From Tragulus kanchil (lineage: Eukaryota; Chordata; Mammalia; Artiodactyla; Tragulidae): 64,000 nt of DNA. How positions within the stretch are numbered: the first letter of the stretch is position 1; each line of letters opens with the position of its first letter. Below are positions 45,931-57,807 of this stretch, piece after piece. The stretch covers positions 123,653,123 to 123,717,122 of the forward strand of contig JAIOJX010000004.1 in the NCBI GenBank assembly GCA_022376925.1. The letters run 5' to 3'. Below the pieces are notes generated by a model. That model made no database searches. It was not told where the DNA came from and worked only from the letters and a program-made list of their open reading frames with translations. A program made the position numbers and the translations under genes.

Positions 45931-45969
45931 AACATTTACCTGAGTACAAACACTTACAGATAATATTTA

Positions 45970-46310
45970 TTTCATACTTAATGGCAATAGAGAAAATTCG
46001 ATGACAAAATGCTCCTTAGTATAATCAATTAAATCAAAAGTTTATACAATGTAGTGGGATGCAAATATACAAAGAACAAGATGCATCAGTTTTCACTGGC
46101 ATGGTTCTGATATATTGTTAAACAAAAACAGCTCTATAAAACTGAAGCATGAACCAACTTTTGCAAAAATACATAGCAGAATAACTGGGTTACCCCCAGA
46201 GAGGGGATTTGAGGAAAGGCAAGCGCAGAAAAGTGAATATTCACTTTGTATTTCATGCATTTTGTGTACTGTTTGAATTTTTTCCAATGAGTATTTAAAG
46301 CTTCCACAAA
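45970..46310 (+). mobile_element. Old L1M 3' end fragment
   Basis: 'gttctgatatattgttaaac', 'actgggttacccccagagag', 'gtgtactgtttgaatttttt' follow the old L1M 3' region ('aagatatattgttaagtg', 'ggttacctctggggagg', 'ttttgaattttgtacc'). Confidence 0.7.
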
Positions 46311-47370
46311 TTCAGTCTACATGTAGTTTTGTTAGGTTTTTTTTTTTTATTTTTCTAGTGAGCAAAGACAACTTCTGTAATTTTTTTTAAAAAGCAATGA
46401 TTTTTATAAAGATGAAAGCAATGCATCTGCTTTAAGAAACAGGTAGTGTAGCCAAGTACTGGGATAAACTTTTGACTCAAGCTAAGGCTGAAATCTCTCT
46501 TCCATTAACAACACAAAGCAGTAGATTAGAGAGTTTCACTTTCAATAAGAATTGTCTACATTAAAATTTGGCATAACCATTAACTCAACTTTCTGGAGAG
46601 GTCTTAAAAGCGTTCAAGCAAAAATGAGTCATAGAGAATGACGGTTGTGTTACAAATCCCCATGAGGCCTCCCTAGGCTTCATGTAGGCCTGATTTACAA
46701 TACACTCTGAAAACAAGGAAGAGTTCAAAGTAGGATAAGGCTGGCCGCTCATTCCAGCTCCCACTCTAATCAATTTCTTGTATTTCTTCTGAGTACTGGC
46801 ACTCCATCTCTAAGACCGGCAGATTACCATCTTGGCCTAAATCAGGGAGGAGACATGCATTCTTTCCTGGGGAGGAGTTGTTAGAGTTCTTGGCACATTT
46901 TAGGTTAAGGTTGGATTATGCTATCATGGTAAAGAGTTTAGCTCAGGAAGTAATCTGTACTTTGTTAATTTATCTGGGCACAGGATTTACTAAGGAAAAA
47001 CTCTGGAATTCTTGCTCTGTGGAAGATTTCAAAGATGTGGTAGCTTTCTGCTTGAATACTCTGCATACACAGTGCTTTGTGATTCTTAAACTTCTATCCA
47101 AATGAAAAGCTTTAGATAAAGGCTTAAGACAATTCTTTTAAAAATAGAAATTCTAGATATGCCAGACAAGGGGTTGAGCTGGGGTTGGTGAAGTTTAGAT
47201 TTAGAGCTTATGACTCTTGTGGAAACACTTCTGGGTCAGCGCAGTGAGAAGTTTAGCAGTGTTGTACAGAAGCAAAGCCTAACAGACTGCAATTTGTTTC
47301 TTCTCGTACTCAAACCCTACCATTACTTTTGTGCCCCAAAGCCAGGGACATGAAACCCACCCTGTTGCCT

Positions 47371-47402
47371 CTGTACCCCGTCTCCCCTGTACCCCGTCTC
47401 CC
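47371..47402. repeat. Two-unit 16-bp tandem repeat
   Basis: The word 'ctgtaccccgtctccc' occurs twice in a row without change. Confidence 0.9.
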
Positions 47403-47465
47403 CTGAGGCAACTCAGCGAAGCTGTGATCAGGCTTATATGTGAAGTCATCACTCCCCCATAATGA

Positions 47466-47473
47466 TGACGTCA
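47466..47473. promoter_or_regulatory. Palindromic CRE motif (TGACGTCA)
   Basis: An exact 8-bp CREB/ATF consensus in otherwise AT-rich, CpG-poor DNA. A single 8-mer can occur by chance; no promoter-like context is visible. Confidence 0.3.
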
Positions 47474-47699
47474 AAGAAGGAAGAACACGCTTTAGGTTTT
47501 GTGAAATAAAGAAGTCATTAAGCTAATGGAAGTGTACAAAGTCAGAATTAATGAAAGAGCAGTTGAGACTGATAATTTCGCAGTATTATCAGCAATTTGA
47601 TCAATTATTTGATGGAAAAGCCATTTCAACCTCCAATTGCATGAAACTCAGATAAAAGAAGTCCAAGCCATAAAATAGCTAAGAAGGAAACTTGAACTC

Positions 47700-48389
47700 A
47701 CCATAAAAGCAATTGTTTAAGCCATGTTAGATCAAAGGTTTTACCAATGCCTAGGTACATTGAGCTTCAGCTGTTATCTATATTTCATTGTATGTAATGT
47801 CATATACAGCAAAATACATAAAATTCTTATTTTAATCATTCTTAACTATCTCTCCTATCTTTAAAAGGAACACAGTTGGAGAGGGTATTCTTTTAGGAAG
47901 GCTTCTGGTAGTCATGGAAATGCTTGGATCTCCCTTCAAGAGAACTTTGTCCAAGAACTGTGGTTGGCAGACAACCTCTAGTGGCCCAAGCTTTGGATCC
48001 ACTATAATGTCCATGCCAAGGCTGTACCCAACCAGTGACTGGCTACTAGAGCTGAGCCATTTCTGCCTGGTACCTGGCTCTTCCAAAGGGCAGGCTGTGG
48101 TCTGTGGCTCCCCAATGACCTGACTGACATAGTGTCAGAGTTGCGTTCTAATCCTTCCTCCTCTTTATGCTGGTGCTAGACCTGCATCCATTCCATCATT
48201 TATCCTTTGTGAAAGGCAGCTTACAAATGGAACAGTTGTTTCAGCAGTTGTAACTACAAATTATAGCCACTTGACAAATAAAGATGATTATTTAATGGCT
48301 TTTGGAACACCAAGACAGTCAAACTTTTGTTCAAAAAATCACATCCACTAAAAGGTTTAGGAAGCAAATTATTTAGTCACAGAACTTTT
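47700..48389. other. Unassigned sequence
   Basis: No recognised repeat or gene. Opposite-strand frames at 47832-48086 and 47914-48123 overlap and lack domains. Confidence 0.5.
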
Positions 48390-48593
48390 TTCCTGGTGGC
48401 TCAGACAATAAAGAATCTTCCTGCAATGCAGAGATCCCTGGGTTGGGAAGATCCCTTGGAGGAGGGCATGATCATCCGCTTCAGTGTTCTTGCCTGGAGA
48501 ATTCCCATGGACAGAGGAGCCTGGCAGGCTTAAAGAGCTTGAGACCATAGGGTCGCAAAGAGTTGGGCATGACTGAGCTCTAAGCACAGCACA
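48390..48593 (+). mobile_element. Bov-tA SINE
   Basis: 'cctggtggctcagacaataa' start (first bases missing), 'ggttgggaagatcccttgga', 'aattcccatggacagaggag', 'gcatgactgagctctaag' end. Confidence 0.9.
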
Positions 48594-49486
48594 GACCTGC
48601 ATCACAGTGTGAGGCTCTCCTTACCTATTCTGCTCCTGCTTCCCCACATCTTTCTCAGGTGTCTCCTCGAAAAAGTCCTTCAACTGACTAATTCCATCTT
48701 GGCTTCAACTCTCTAAGCCATTTCAACCTCCAATTGCATGAAACTCAGATAAAGGGAGGCCAGGCCATAAAGTAGCTAAGAAGGAAACTTTAACTCACCA
48801 TAAAAGCAATTGTTTAAGCCATGTTAGATCAAAGGTTTTACCAATGCCTAGGTACATTGAGCTTCAGCTGTTATCTATATTTCATTGTATGTAATGTCAT
48901 ATACAGCAAAATACATAAAATTCTTATTTTAATCATTCTTAACTATCTCTCCTATCTTTAAAAGGAACACAGTTGGAGAGGGTATTCTTTTAGGAAGGCT
49001 TCTGGTAGTCATGGAAATGCTTGGATCTCCCTTCAAGAGAACTTTGTCCAAGAACTGTGGTTGGCAGACAACCTCTAGTGGCCCAAGCTTTGGATCCACT
49101 ATAATGTCCATGCCAAGGCTGTACCCAACCAGTGACTGGCTACTAGAGCTGAGCCATTTCTGCCTGGTACCTGGCTCTTCCAAAGGGCAGGCTGTGGTCT
49201 GTGGCTCCCCAATGACCTGACTGACATAGTGTCAGAGTTGCGTTCTAATCCTTCCTCCTCTTTATGCTGGTGCTAGACCTGCATCCATTCCATCATTTAT
49301 CCTTTGTGAAAGGCAGCTTACAAATGGAACAGTTGTTTCAGCAGTTGTAACTACAAATTATAGCCACTTGACAAATAAAGATGATTATTTAATGGCTTTT
49401 GGAACACCAAGACAGTCAAACTTTTGTTCAAAAAATCACATCCACTAAAAGGTTTAGGAAGCAAATTATTTAGTCACAGAACTTTT

Positions 49487-49690
49487 TTCCTGGTGGCTCA
49501 GACAATAAAGAATCTTCCTGCAATGCAGAGATCCCTGGGTTGGGAAGATCCCTTGGAGGAGGGCATGATCATCCGCTTCAGTGTTCTTGCCTGGAGAATT
49601 CCCATGGACAGAGGAGCCTGGCAGGCTTAAAGAGCTTGAGACCATAGGGTCGCAAAGAGTTGGGCATGACTGAGCTCTAAGCACAGCACA
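49487..49690 (+). mobile_element. Bov-tA SINE, second copy in duplication 16
   Basis: Repeats 48390-48593 at +1097. Confidence 0.9.
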
Positions 49691-49807
49691 GACCTGCATC
49701 ACAGTGTGAGGCTCTCCTTACCTATTCTGCTCCTGCTTCCCCACATCTTTCTCAGGTGTCTCCTCGAAAAAGTCCTTCAACTGACTAATTCCATCTTGGC
49801 TTCAACT

Positions 49808-50739
49808 TCTCAGATAAATTGATACAGCATTTGAATTAAATGAACCCCAACTTGCAATATAGTTCTTTCACTTTCTGAAGAACTTTTTGGCACTGCTTAA
49901 AAGTTTGTTCCAACAAGAGTCATTGGTATCTGAGTGTGTTTTAGATTATATTCTTAGAAGGAAATCTGGAGCAAGGGGCCCCTTATCTAAACACTGGTGA
50001 TATTGCTTTTTAGAGTGCTCTGAGAGAAGCTTCAGCGACTTGGTTTTCTCTCTGACCCAAGTGAAATTTGCCTCTCAATACCGTTTGGCCATCACTGTTG
50101 ATTAGCGTCTCATTGATTGTACTTTGCCAAAATATGTTCAATGTTCGGGTTCAGAGTACTTATATGAAGATGAAGCAACTGGATCCATCAGTTCTAAAGA
50201 ATAAGAGTATTATATATAATTTGTCTTATATTTGTCCCTGGTTAAAATGGTAACCTATTCTTTGAGGTTGTCAAAATCTGATTTTAATAAGATCAGATTC
50301 AGATTCAATTAGTGAAAAAGGAAAAATCAAGAGGATTACTTAAAGCTTCCATCCATGTATGTATGTATCCATAATATGCTCATTTTCCCTGCAGATGGGC
50401 ATATGAGATCATCCACTTCCTCACTTAACACAGATCTCCTATAAAGTGGCTTGATTTTACACAGGCACTTTGGGTGCCTAAGTCCTCTGGGTTCAATACA
50501 ATACCTTGTGCAACTAGTGAGACTTGTGAATATCATTTAAACAGTCTGAAGAACTTGATAAAACTCCTCTCAAAAATGATTTTTAGATCATTTAGAACAG
50601 GCTATTTTTACTACATATTACAATACCATCACAAATTTGAGCACAGTGGATTTCTATATGTCCTGTATTATTTTATTATGTTCTATGTGCAATGACCTTT
50701 TGAATCTATTGTCTCACACAATTCACATTACAACCTTAT
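49808..50739. other. Unassigned AT-rich sequence
   Basis: No gene or repeat family recognised. Confidence 0.5.
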
Positions 50740-50880
50740 GTGTTGTATTTTTTTATTATCTCTAATTTACAATATGGAAGTTGATTTTTAAAAAGGATGA
50801 GTAACTTGCTCAAGGTTACATAACTAGCTCTCCATTTAGCAGAGATTTTTTTTTTTTTTGTGGGTTAGTCTGATCCCAAG
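50740..50880 (-). mobile_element. MIR SINE, antisense
   Basis: 'attatctctaatttacaata', 'gagtaacttgctcaaggtta', 'cataactagctctccattta' are the reverse of MIR ('ttatccccattttacag', 'taacttgcccaaggtcac', 'acagctag'). Confidence 0.75.
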
Positions 50881-51875
50881 TCTGTACTTGTATATACACA
50901 CGGTACATCCTTCCTAAATGTCCTAAAGAGAAGACAGGGGCGATCGTACATATTAATGCAACACTGGGCAGTTCTTTTTACTTTTTAAGCAGAATTTATA
51001 AAACAGGCAGGGTGAGTTGGCCTCGAGCCCTAGACCCTCTCTGGGGTTCCTTCCTGCTCTAACATTCCTTTGCTCTATAGCTAATCTGGCTAAGCTCCTA
51101 CCAAAACACAGTCTGAAAAAATTATATGCAGTATAGGATGCAAGCCTCTGCAAATGCTGATAGGGTGTGCCAAGTCTTCTGAAATGTTCTTAAATGTCTA
51201 TTTCTTCCTCTACCTTAAAACAGAGTATATATATATATATATAGCAGGAAAAGGAAAGAAAAGCATTGTTTATAGCTTTGATGAATGGGTGTCCTGTTAG
51301 GGAGTATATCTAACTTTAAAACCATGAATAAATGTCAAAACCAAGACAACATAATTTAAAATGAATGAATAGCTGTAAACTGTATATAAAAATGCAACTG
51401 AATTCATCTCGAAGCTTAAAAAAGCTTCATATTCTATAAAATTATTTAAATTAGTGTTCCTTATTATAAATTCTAATTTAAGCAATAGTATTTGGGAATA
51501 AGTCTCTGATATCCTCCCCTGTACTAATCCTAAAGATCCTAGTCTGATAATACTAGTAATCTTTAATAATGATAATATCTAAGATAAAGGCATTTGCATC
51601 TGGAAATGGTCATTTCAAGACTGTTCAAAATTCAGCAAATCATCCAGATAGAAAGCCTCCTATGTGCAATATGCTATAAATTATTTGTTCTCTTTGCAGA
51701 ACTGGAATTTCACATTTATTCTGTGCCCGAAAATACACAATTTCCATGTAAAATATAGTCAATTTCATGTTTGCATTAGCAAATTGATGCCATGTGGGCA
51801 GAGTATTGATATATAGGCACTATGTTATATGTGGCACTATGACACAATCATAGAATTTCCTTTTCTTCATTTTTT
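50881..51875. other. Unassigned AT-rich sequence with a TA microsatellite
   Basis: (TA)n at about 51224-51243. Frames at 50953-51153 and 51297-51485 on the minus strand have no known domain. Repeated in 52016-53003. Confidence 0.5.
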
Positions 51876-52015
51876 TGTTGTATTTTTTATTATCTCTAAT
51901 TTACAATATGGAAGTTGATTTTTAAAAAGGATGAGTAACTTGCTCAAGGTTACATAACTAGCTCTCCATTTAGCAGAGATTTTTTTTTTTTTTGTGGGTT
52001 AGTCTGATCCCAAGT
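51876..52015 (-). mobile_element. MIR SINE, second copy in duplication 17
   Basis: Repeats 50740-50880 at +1134. Confidence 0.75.
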
Positions 52016-53003
52016 CTGTACTTGTATATACACACGGTACATCCTTCCTAAATGTCCTAAAGAGAAGACAGGGGCGATCGTACATATTAATGCAACACTG
52101 GGCAGTTCTTTTTACTTTTTAAGCAGAATTTATAAAACAGGCAGGGTGAGTTGGCCTCGAGCCCTAGACCCTCTCTGGGGTTCCTTCCTGCTCTAACATT
52201 CCTTTGCTCTATAGCTAATCTGGCTAAGCTCCTACCAAAACACAGTCTGAAAAAATTATATGCAGTATAGGATGCAAGCCTCTGCAAATGCTGATAGGGT
52301 GTGCCAAGTCTTCTGAAATGTTCTTAAATGTCTATTTCTTCCTCTACCTTAAAACAGAGTATATATATATATATATAGCAGGAAAAGGAAAGAAAAGCAT
52401 TGTTTATAGCTTTGATGAATGGGTGTCCTGTTAGGGAGTATATCTAACTTTAAAACCATGAATAAATGTCAAAACCAAGACAACATAATTTAAAATGAAT
52501 GAATAGCTGTAAACTGTATATAAAACTGCAACTGAATTCATCTCGAAGCTTAAAAAAGCTTCATATTCTATAAAATTATTTAAATTAGTGTTCCTTATTA
52601 TAAATTCTAATTTAAGCAATAGTATTTGGGAATAAGTCTCTGATATCCTCCCCTGTACTAATCCTAAAGATCCTAGTCTGATAATACTAGTAATCTTTAA
52701 TAATGATAATATCTAAGATAAAGGCATTTGCATCTGGAAATGGTCATTTCAAGACTGTTCAAAATTCAGCAAATCATCCAGATAGAAAGCCTCCTATGTG
52801 CAATATGCTATAAATTATTTGTTCTCTTTGCAGAACTGGAATTTCACATTTATTCTGTGCCCGAAAATACACAATTTCCATGTAAAATATAGTCAATTTC
52901 ATGTTTGCATTAGCAAATTGATGCCATGTGGGCAGAGTATTGATATATAGGCACTATGTTATATGTGGCACTATGACACAATCATAGAATTTCCTTTTCT
53001 TCA

Positions 53004-53756
53004 GTTTTGTTCATTTATCCCTATAGTTGTATACTACAGGAAGCCTTGAATAGATTTTCCAGCATTTTGGATATAATAAAATGTTGTTGAATAACTTTTT
53101 CATTCCCCACTTATCAGGCAAAAAATAACACATTGAAAAGTGAAATTAATATTTAACCAGAGTCCCCCAAAATACTGAGCCCAAAATTTAGTTTATAAAA
53201 CAACTCTTCTCATGTCTTCTCCCCCATCTGTTATTCATATCTTATCATCCACTTCAAGTTCAAGCCAAAACTTCTGCCAAATGAACTTTCCATTGCATGT
53301 TTATTATTTCTTTAAAAATAAAATATAGCATCATTTTGAAAACACTGAATGATCAAAATGAATTCAGTAAAGCTCAGTCTTCCTTTCCAATTTTTTCCAC
53401 AGTGACAGCTGGAATAGAGGTGCTTTCATGTTCTTCAGGAACAGAGAAAAATTGCTCCTTCTTTTTATGGATGCACTAAGCCAGACGGGAAAATATCATT
53501 TCCTTTTCTTTTTCCCATGAGGGGAAATAACCCAGATTTTAATTTGGCAAATATAAACTGAGCTATCTCAGTTTATGTGGATGGTCTCCTTTTGACACAC
53601 CATCACCAAAATAAAGCAGAGAAACCTACGGTTTTCCTGGTGGAAACAAAGAATTAACAAAAGGAAACAGAATAAAGAAGCTCCTATCTTGCCAGAGATA
53701 CACATAATACACCCAGCTACATGCCTCTTGCTCAACAGCAACTAACAGAAGAAAGG
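53004..53756. other. Unassigned AT-rich sequence
   Basis: No gene or repeat family recognised. The frame at 53297-53479 has no domain. Confidence 0.5.
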
Positions 53757-53968
53757 GGCCTTCCCTGCTAGCTCAGCAGTAAGGAATCTGCCTGCCAATG
53801 CAGGAGACCTGGGTTCAATCCTTGGGTCAGGAAGATTCCCATGGAGGAGGAAATGGCAACCCACTCCAGTATTCCTGCGTGGAAATCCCATGGACAAAGG
53901 AGCCTGGTGGGCTATAGTCTATGGGGTCACAAAAGAGTTGGACAAGACTTAGTGACCAAACAACAAGA
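53757..53968 (+). mobile_element. Bov-tA SINE
   Basis: 'gggccttccctgctagctca' start, 'ggttcaatccttgggtcagg' around the B box, 'gcaacccactccagtattcc' middle, 'agacttagtgaccaaacaac' end. Confidence 0.9.
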
Positions 53969-54289
53969 AAACAATAGCAAAATGGCAAGTGGCTAAAAAG
54001 AAATTGGCTTAACCTGTCAACCCCCAAGTAAAGTCTTGTAATGAAAGGGAAGCACAGAGAGCAGGTTGTAACTCAACTTCTTAATGTTAAACCATAGAGG
54101 AAAACTGTCAGGATTTGGGTCTTGTGAACAATGAGGCCAGGCATGCCCATATTTTTCTGGGTGAATAATGCTTAAGTTTGTAGCTGTTTAATTTTCTGAC
54201 TAATGCTACTATGTTACTGTCTGAGCCCATTAAGAATGACTTGCCAACTACATACCAGAGTTTACAACTTCAGATGATTATTTCTTATT
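53969..54289. other. Unassigned sequence
   Basis: No gene or repeat recognised. Confidence 0.5.
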
Positions 54290-54935
54290 TTTCATCTCTC
54301 AAATCTCCAATACCTCTTCTCCATCTTCACTTTCAGCTGGTGGCCTTTCTTCTCAGTTCACTGAGTAGATTGACGTAATCAGAGGAGAGCTTCCAGAGAC
54401 TAGTCCTCCTCCACCACCACCACCACTGCCCATACACACCTTCCAGCATCTGTCCACGTACACCTGTCATGATTCATCCACTTCCCACTCCTACTAAAGC
54501 CAGACTCCCTTCTCATGCACAAGATTCCATGTCGCCTCACTTAGGACTTTTCTGTTTCCTTCTCTCCTGCTCTCAATTTTTCTCTCTCCTGACTCATTGC
54601 TGATTATTATCAGGATAGTCATAATTATCACATTAAGAAGAAACACTATTCTTGATTCCAATGCCATTATCAGCCATCATCCCTTTTTCCTCTGCTTTTG
54701 ACAGCAAAATCCTTCAAAAGTGTTTCTTATATTCATTATATCAAATCCCTCTGTCAGTTCTCTTACTTTCATCCCATTCAGATATTTCCTCCACACTCCA
54801 TTAATACTGGCTTTGTCTAGGTGATCAGTAAACTCCCCATGGCTAAATCCAAGGCGTTCTTAGTCTTCATCTTACTTGACCTGTCAGCAGCACTTGAAAG
54901 AACTGATTAACTCTCTGATATTGCTTCTTCACTAG
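54290..54935 (+). mobile_element. L2 (CR1-clade) LINE ORF fragment
   Basis: The stretch 'cttacttgacctgtcagcag' at 54869-54888, then 'cacttgaaagaactgatta', translates near LLDLSAALERTD, a decayed form of the CR1/L2 reverse-transcriptase block LDLSAAFDTVDH. Upstream 'ggctaaatccaaggcgttct' fits the preceding part of the same ORF. A CCA-rich tract (54410-54426) interrupts it or precedes it. Fully degraded, no function. Confidence 0.65.
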
Positions 54936-55480
54936 GCAAGAAAAGATGTCCAGATGGTTTCTGCAAGCTCATTTATTCTCTTTTGGCAGCTTAGTGAGGC
55001 TGAATTGACTCAATGGAAGAACTGGTGGATATTAGCTGATAAGCCTCAGAATGGACTTTCTAAGAGAGTCACTTACAGGAGAAGGAAGCTTCCAGAGTTA
55101 CATGGTAATCTAGACATTCTTGCCTATTCTTGTATATATGCAGAGCATTATAGGGGTGGCACCCTTCCCCTGGAGTCCTGTCTGTGGAGTTGAGAGCTCA
55201 GGCTATCATGCATGCTCTGTTGGTTCTTGGGCTTATGAGATTTTGCCCAATAAAACCTATTCTGTGTGAAACATGATGCTCACAAGTAGTGGGTGTGTGT
55301 GCAACTCCTTCACTATCAACTGGCTTCCAGAGCTCTTCACTCAAATGTTTTTTCTCTCACTGTCACGGCCACTCCCTTAACGAGGTCATCCAGTCTCATA
55401 ACCATGATTTCTAAGCCAGGCATCTGAATTGACAATGAGACAGCAAGAATGAGAATCCTGGGGTGCTAGCAGGAAAAATT
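54936..55480. other. Unassigned sequence with a polyadenylation-like motif
   Basis: 'cccaataaaacctattctgt' near 55248 resembles the end of an LTR or transcript, but I could not assign a family. The plus-strand frame at 54954-55193 has no known domain. Confidence 0.4.
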
Positions 55481-55676
55481 GCTCAGTTGAGTCAGATTCT
55501 TTGCAACCCCATGGATTATAGCCTGTCAGGCTCCTCTGTCTATAGGTTTCTCCAGGCAAGGATACTAGAGTTGGCAGCCATTTTCTTCTTCAGGGGATCT
55601 TCCAGACCCAGGGATTGAGCCTTGGGATCTTGCATTGCAGGCAGATTCTTGCTGTCTGAGCCACCAGGGAGCCCCA
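55481..55676 (-). mobile_element. Bov-tA SINE
   Basis: Plus strand: 'gctcagttgagtcagattct', 'ccatggattatagcctgtca', 'gatcttccagacccaggg', 'gagccaccagggagcccc'. Minus orientation. Confidence 0.9.
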
Positions 55677-55814
55677 ACCTAGATATGGGTCATGGTTAAA
55701 CAGGCATGTAAGAATTCATTGAACTGTGCACTATTTGTTATGTTTCTATACCCTATGTTCTCCTTCAGTAAAAACCCATCCAGAAAGGCCCTGATGGAGG
55801 CTGTGTCTTATCCT

Positions 55815-56173
55815 TTATAAAAATTTTTATTTATTTATTCTCTATGTTTGGCTATTCTGGGTGTTCACGGCTGCCACAAGCTCTTCTCTAGCTGCAGGGA
55901 GTAGGGGCTCCTCTCTAGTGGAGGTGATCAGACTTCTTGTTGCAGTGACTTCTCTTGTTGGAGAACTCAGGCTCTAGGGCACACGGGCTTCAGTCGTTGT
56001 GGCACATGGGCTCCATAGTTGCAGCTCCGAGGCTTTACAGCACAGGCTCCATAGTCGTGACTCATGGGATTAGTTGCTCCGTGGCATGTGGGATCTTTCT
56101 GGACCAGGGATCGGACTCGTGTCTCCTGCATTGGCAGGTGTGCTGCTTACCAGCGAGCTACCAGGGCAGCCCC
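55815..56173 (-). mobile_element. Conventional CHR-2 type SINE
   Basis: Minus-strand element with TTTATTTATT tail side at 55826-55840, then the repeated 'gttgcagtgacttctcttgt', 'ggcacatgggctccatagtt' motifs typical of CHR-2 and the head ending 'ctaccagggcagcccc' at 56173. This is the usual long cetartiodactyl form and differs clearly from the CHR-like elements at 868, 5840, 8727, 18050 and 57361. Confidence 0.88.
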
Positions 56174-56565
56174 ATTTTCCGTTCTTGTTCTTCATTGACT
56201 TCCATAAAGGTTCTCCTAACAATAATAGTTAATAGCAGGAGCACTAAAATGAACTATTAACATTGGGCACGGGCTTGAGAGCTCAGGCTATCATGCATGC
56301 TCTGTTGGTTCTTGGGCTTATGAGATTTTGCCCAATAAAACCTATTCTGTGTGAAACATGATGCTCACAAGTAGTGGGTGTGTGTGCAACTCCTTCACTA
56401 TCAACTGGCTTCCAGAGCTCTTCACTCAAATGTTTTTTCTCTCACTGTCACGGCCACTCCCTTAACGAGGTCATCCAGTCTCATAACCATGATTTCTAAG
56501 CCAGGCATCTGAATTGACAATGAGACAGCAAGAATGAGAATCCTGGGGTGCTAGCAGGAAAAATT

Positions 56566-56761
56566 GCTCAGTTGAGTCAGATTCTTTGCAACCCCATGGA
56601 TTATAGCCTGTCAGGCTCCTCTGTCTATAGGTTTCTCCAGGCAAGGATACTAGAGTTGGCAGCCATTTTCTTCTTCAGGGGATCTTCCAGACCCAGGGAT
56701 TGAGCCTTGGGATCTTGCATTGCAGGCAGATTCTTGCTGTCTGAGCCACCAGGGAGCCCCA
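56566..56761 (-). mobile_element. Bov-tA SINE, second copy in duplication 18
   Basis: Repeats 55481-55676 at +1085. Confidence 0.9.
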
Positions 56762-56899
56762 ACCTAGATATGGGTCATGGTTAAACAGGCATGTAAGAAT
56801 TCATTGAACTGTGCACTATTTGTTATGTTTCTATACCCTATGTTCTCCTTCAGTAAAAACCCATCCAGAAAGGCCCTGATGGAGGCTGTGTCTTATCCT

Positions 56900-57258
56900 T
56901 TATAAAAATTTTTATTTATTTATTCTCTATGTTTGGCTATTCTGGGTGTTCACGGCTGCCACAAGCTCTTCTCTAGCTGCAGGGAGTAGGGGCTCCTCTC
57001 TAGTGGAGGTGATCAGACTTCTTGTTGCAGTGACTTCTCTTGTTGGAGAACTCAGGCTCTAGGGCACACGGGCTTCAGTCGTTGTGGCACATGGGCTCCA
57101 TAGTTGCAGCTCCGAGGCTTTACAGCACAGGCTCCATAGTCGTGACTCATGGGATTAGTTGCTCCGTGGCATGTGGGATCTTTCTGGACCAGGGATCGGA
57201 CTCGTGTCTCCTGCATTGGCAGGTGTGCTGCTTACCAGCGAGCTACCAGGGCAGCCCC
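56900..57258 (-). mobile_element. CHR-2 type SINE, second copy in duplication 18
   Basis: Repeats 55815-56173 at +1085, with one extra C at the end. Confidence 0.88.
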
Positions 57259-57357
57259 CATTTTCCGTTCTTGTTCTTCATTGACTTCCATAAAGGTTCT
57301 CCTAACAATAATAGTTAATAGCAGGAGCACTAAAAATGAACTATTAACATTGGGCAC

Positions 57358-57693
57358 GGGCTTCCCCTGGTGGTCCAGTGGGTAAGGACACCGCCTTGCA
57401 GTGCAAGGGGCGCCGGTTCGAGCCCTGGCCTGGGAAGATCCCACGTGCCGCGGAGTGGCTGGACTGATGTGTCTAATCACCGAGCCGGAGCTCTGGAGCA
57501 CATGCGCCCAGAGCCGGCGCTTTGCGATGACAGACGCCACCGTGATGGGAGGCCCACAGGAGCCAAAGAACGAAGATGGATGAAAATAGAGAAATGAAAG
57601 ACCAATAGAAGTGGCCCGCCCACTCTCCGCCCTCCCCAACCGGACTCCCGCCCAAAGAAAATAAATAAATCTTTAAAAAAAAAAAAAAAAAAA
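57358..57693 (+). mobile_element. CHR-like SINE, long 3' form, CpG-rich
   Basis: Starts GGGCTTCCCCTGG, B box GGTTCGAGCCC near 57416, 'gaagatcccacgtgccgcgg', a CpG-rich middle (57470-57545), 'gaaagaccaatagaag' at 57595, a C-rich tract and a tail ending in about 20 A. 'tgggcac' at 57351-57357 and 57695-57701 is a plausible short target-site duplication. Near full agreement with 8727-9049 over the whole length. Confidence 0.87.
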
Positions 57694-57807
57694 CTGGGCA
57701 CCTGCCTGGACTGTAGAAGGGTAGAGCCAGGGATGAGGGACGCTGGTATCGCAGGAAGAACCTTCCTACTGTTCCCACCTTTTCTCCTTAAAATGTGGGG
57801 GCACCTG

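Larger units (their letters stand above)
46311..47617. other. Unassigned sequence
   Basis: No gene supported. It holds a T tract (46331-46350), a two-unit 16-bp direct repeat (47371-47402) and a palindromic CRE (47466-47473). Frames at 46585-46773 and 46878-47105 carry no domain. Confidence 0.5.
47618..49807. repeat. Near-identical tandem duplication 16 (unit 1097 bp)
   Basis: Copy A 47618-48714, copy B 48715-49807. All seen differences are in B's first 80 bases ('aaaagaagtccaagcc' to 'aaagggaggccaggcc' near 48752-48770, and one or two later substitutions). The rest looks identical. Confidence 0.95.
50741..53003. repeat. Near-identical tandem duplication 17 (unit about 1134 bp)
   Basis: Copy A 50741-51875, copy B 51876-53003. 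B loses one T in its first T run and has one substitution near 52525 ('aaaatgcaa' to 'aaactgcaa'). The join uses 'ttttttgttg', which could align either side of a T run. Confidence 0.95.
55190..57363. repeat. Near-identical tandem duplication 18 (unit 1085 bp)
   Basis: Copy A 55190-56274, copy B 56275-57363. B gains a C at 57258 and an A near 57336, both in short runs near its end. Copy A stops at 'gggcacgggct', two bases into the GGGCTTCCCC start of the SINE at 57358, so the first contig evidently ended at the SINE edge. Confidence 0.95.

Noticed and set aside
47371..47402. Minisatellite
   Set aside because: Only two units of 16 bp; too short to matter.
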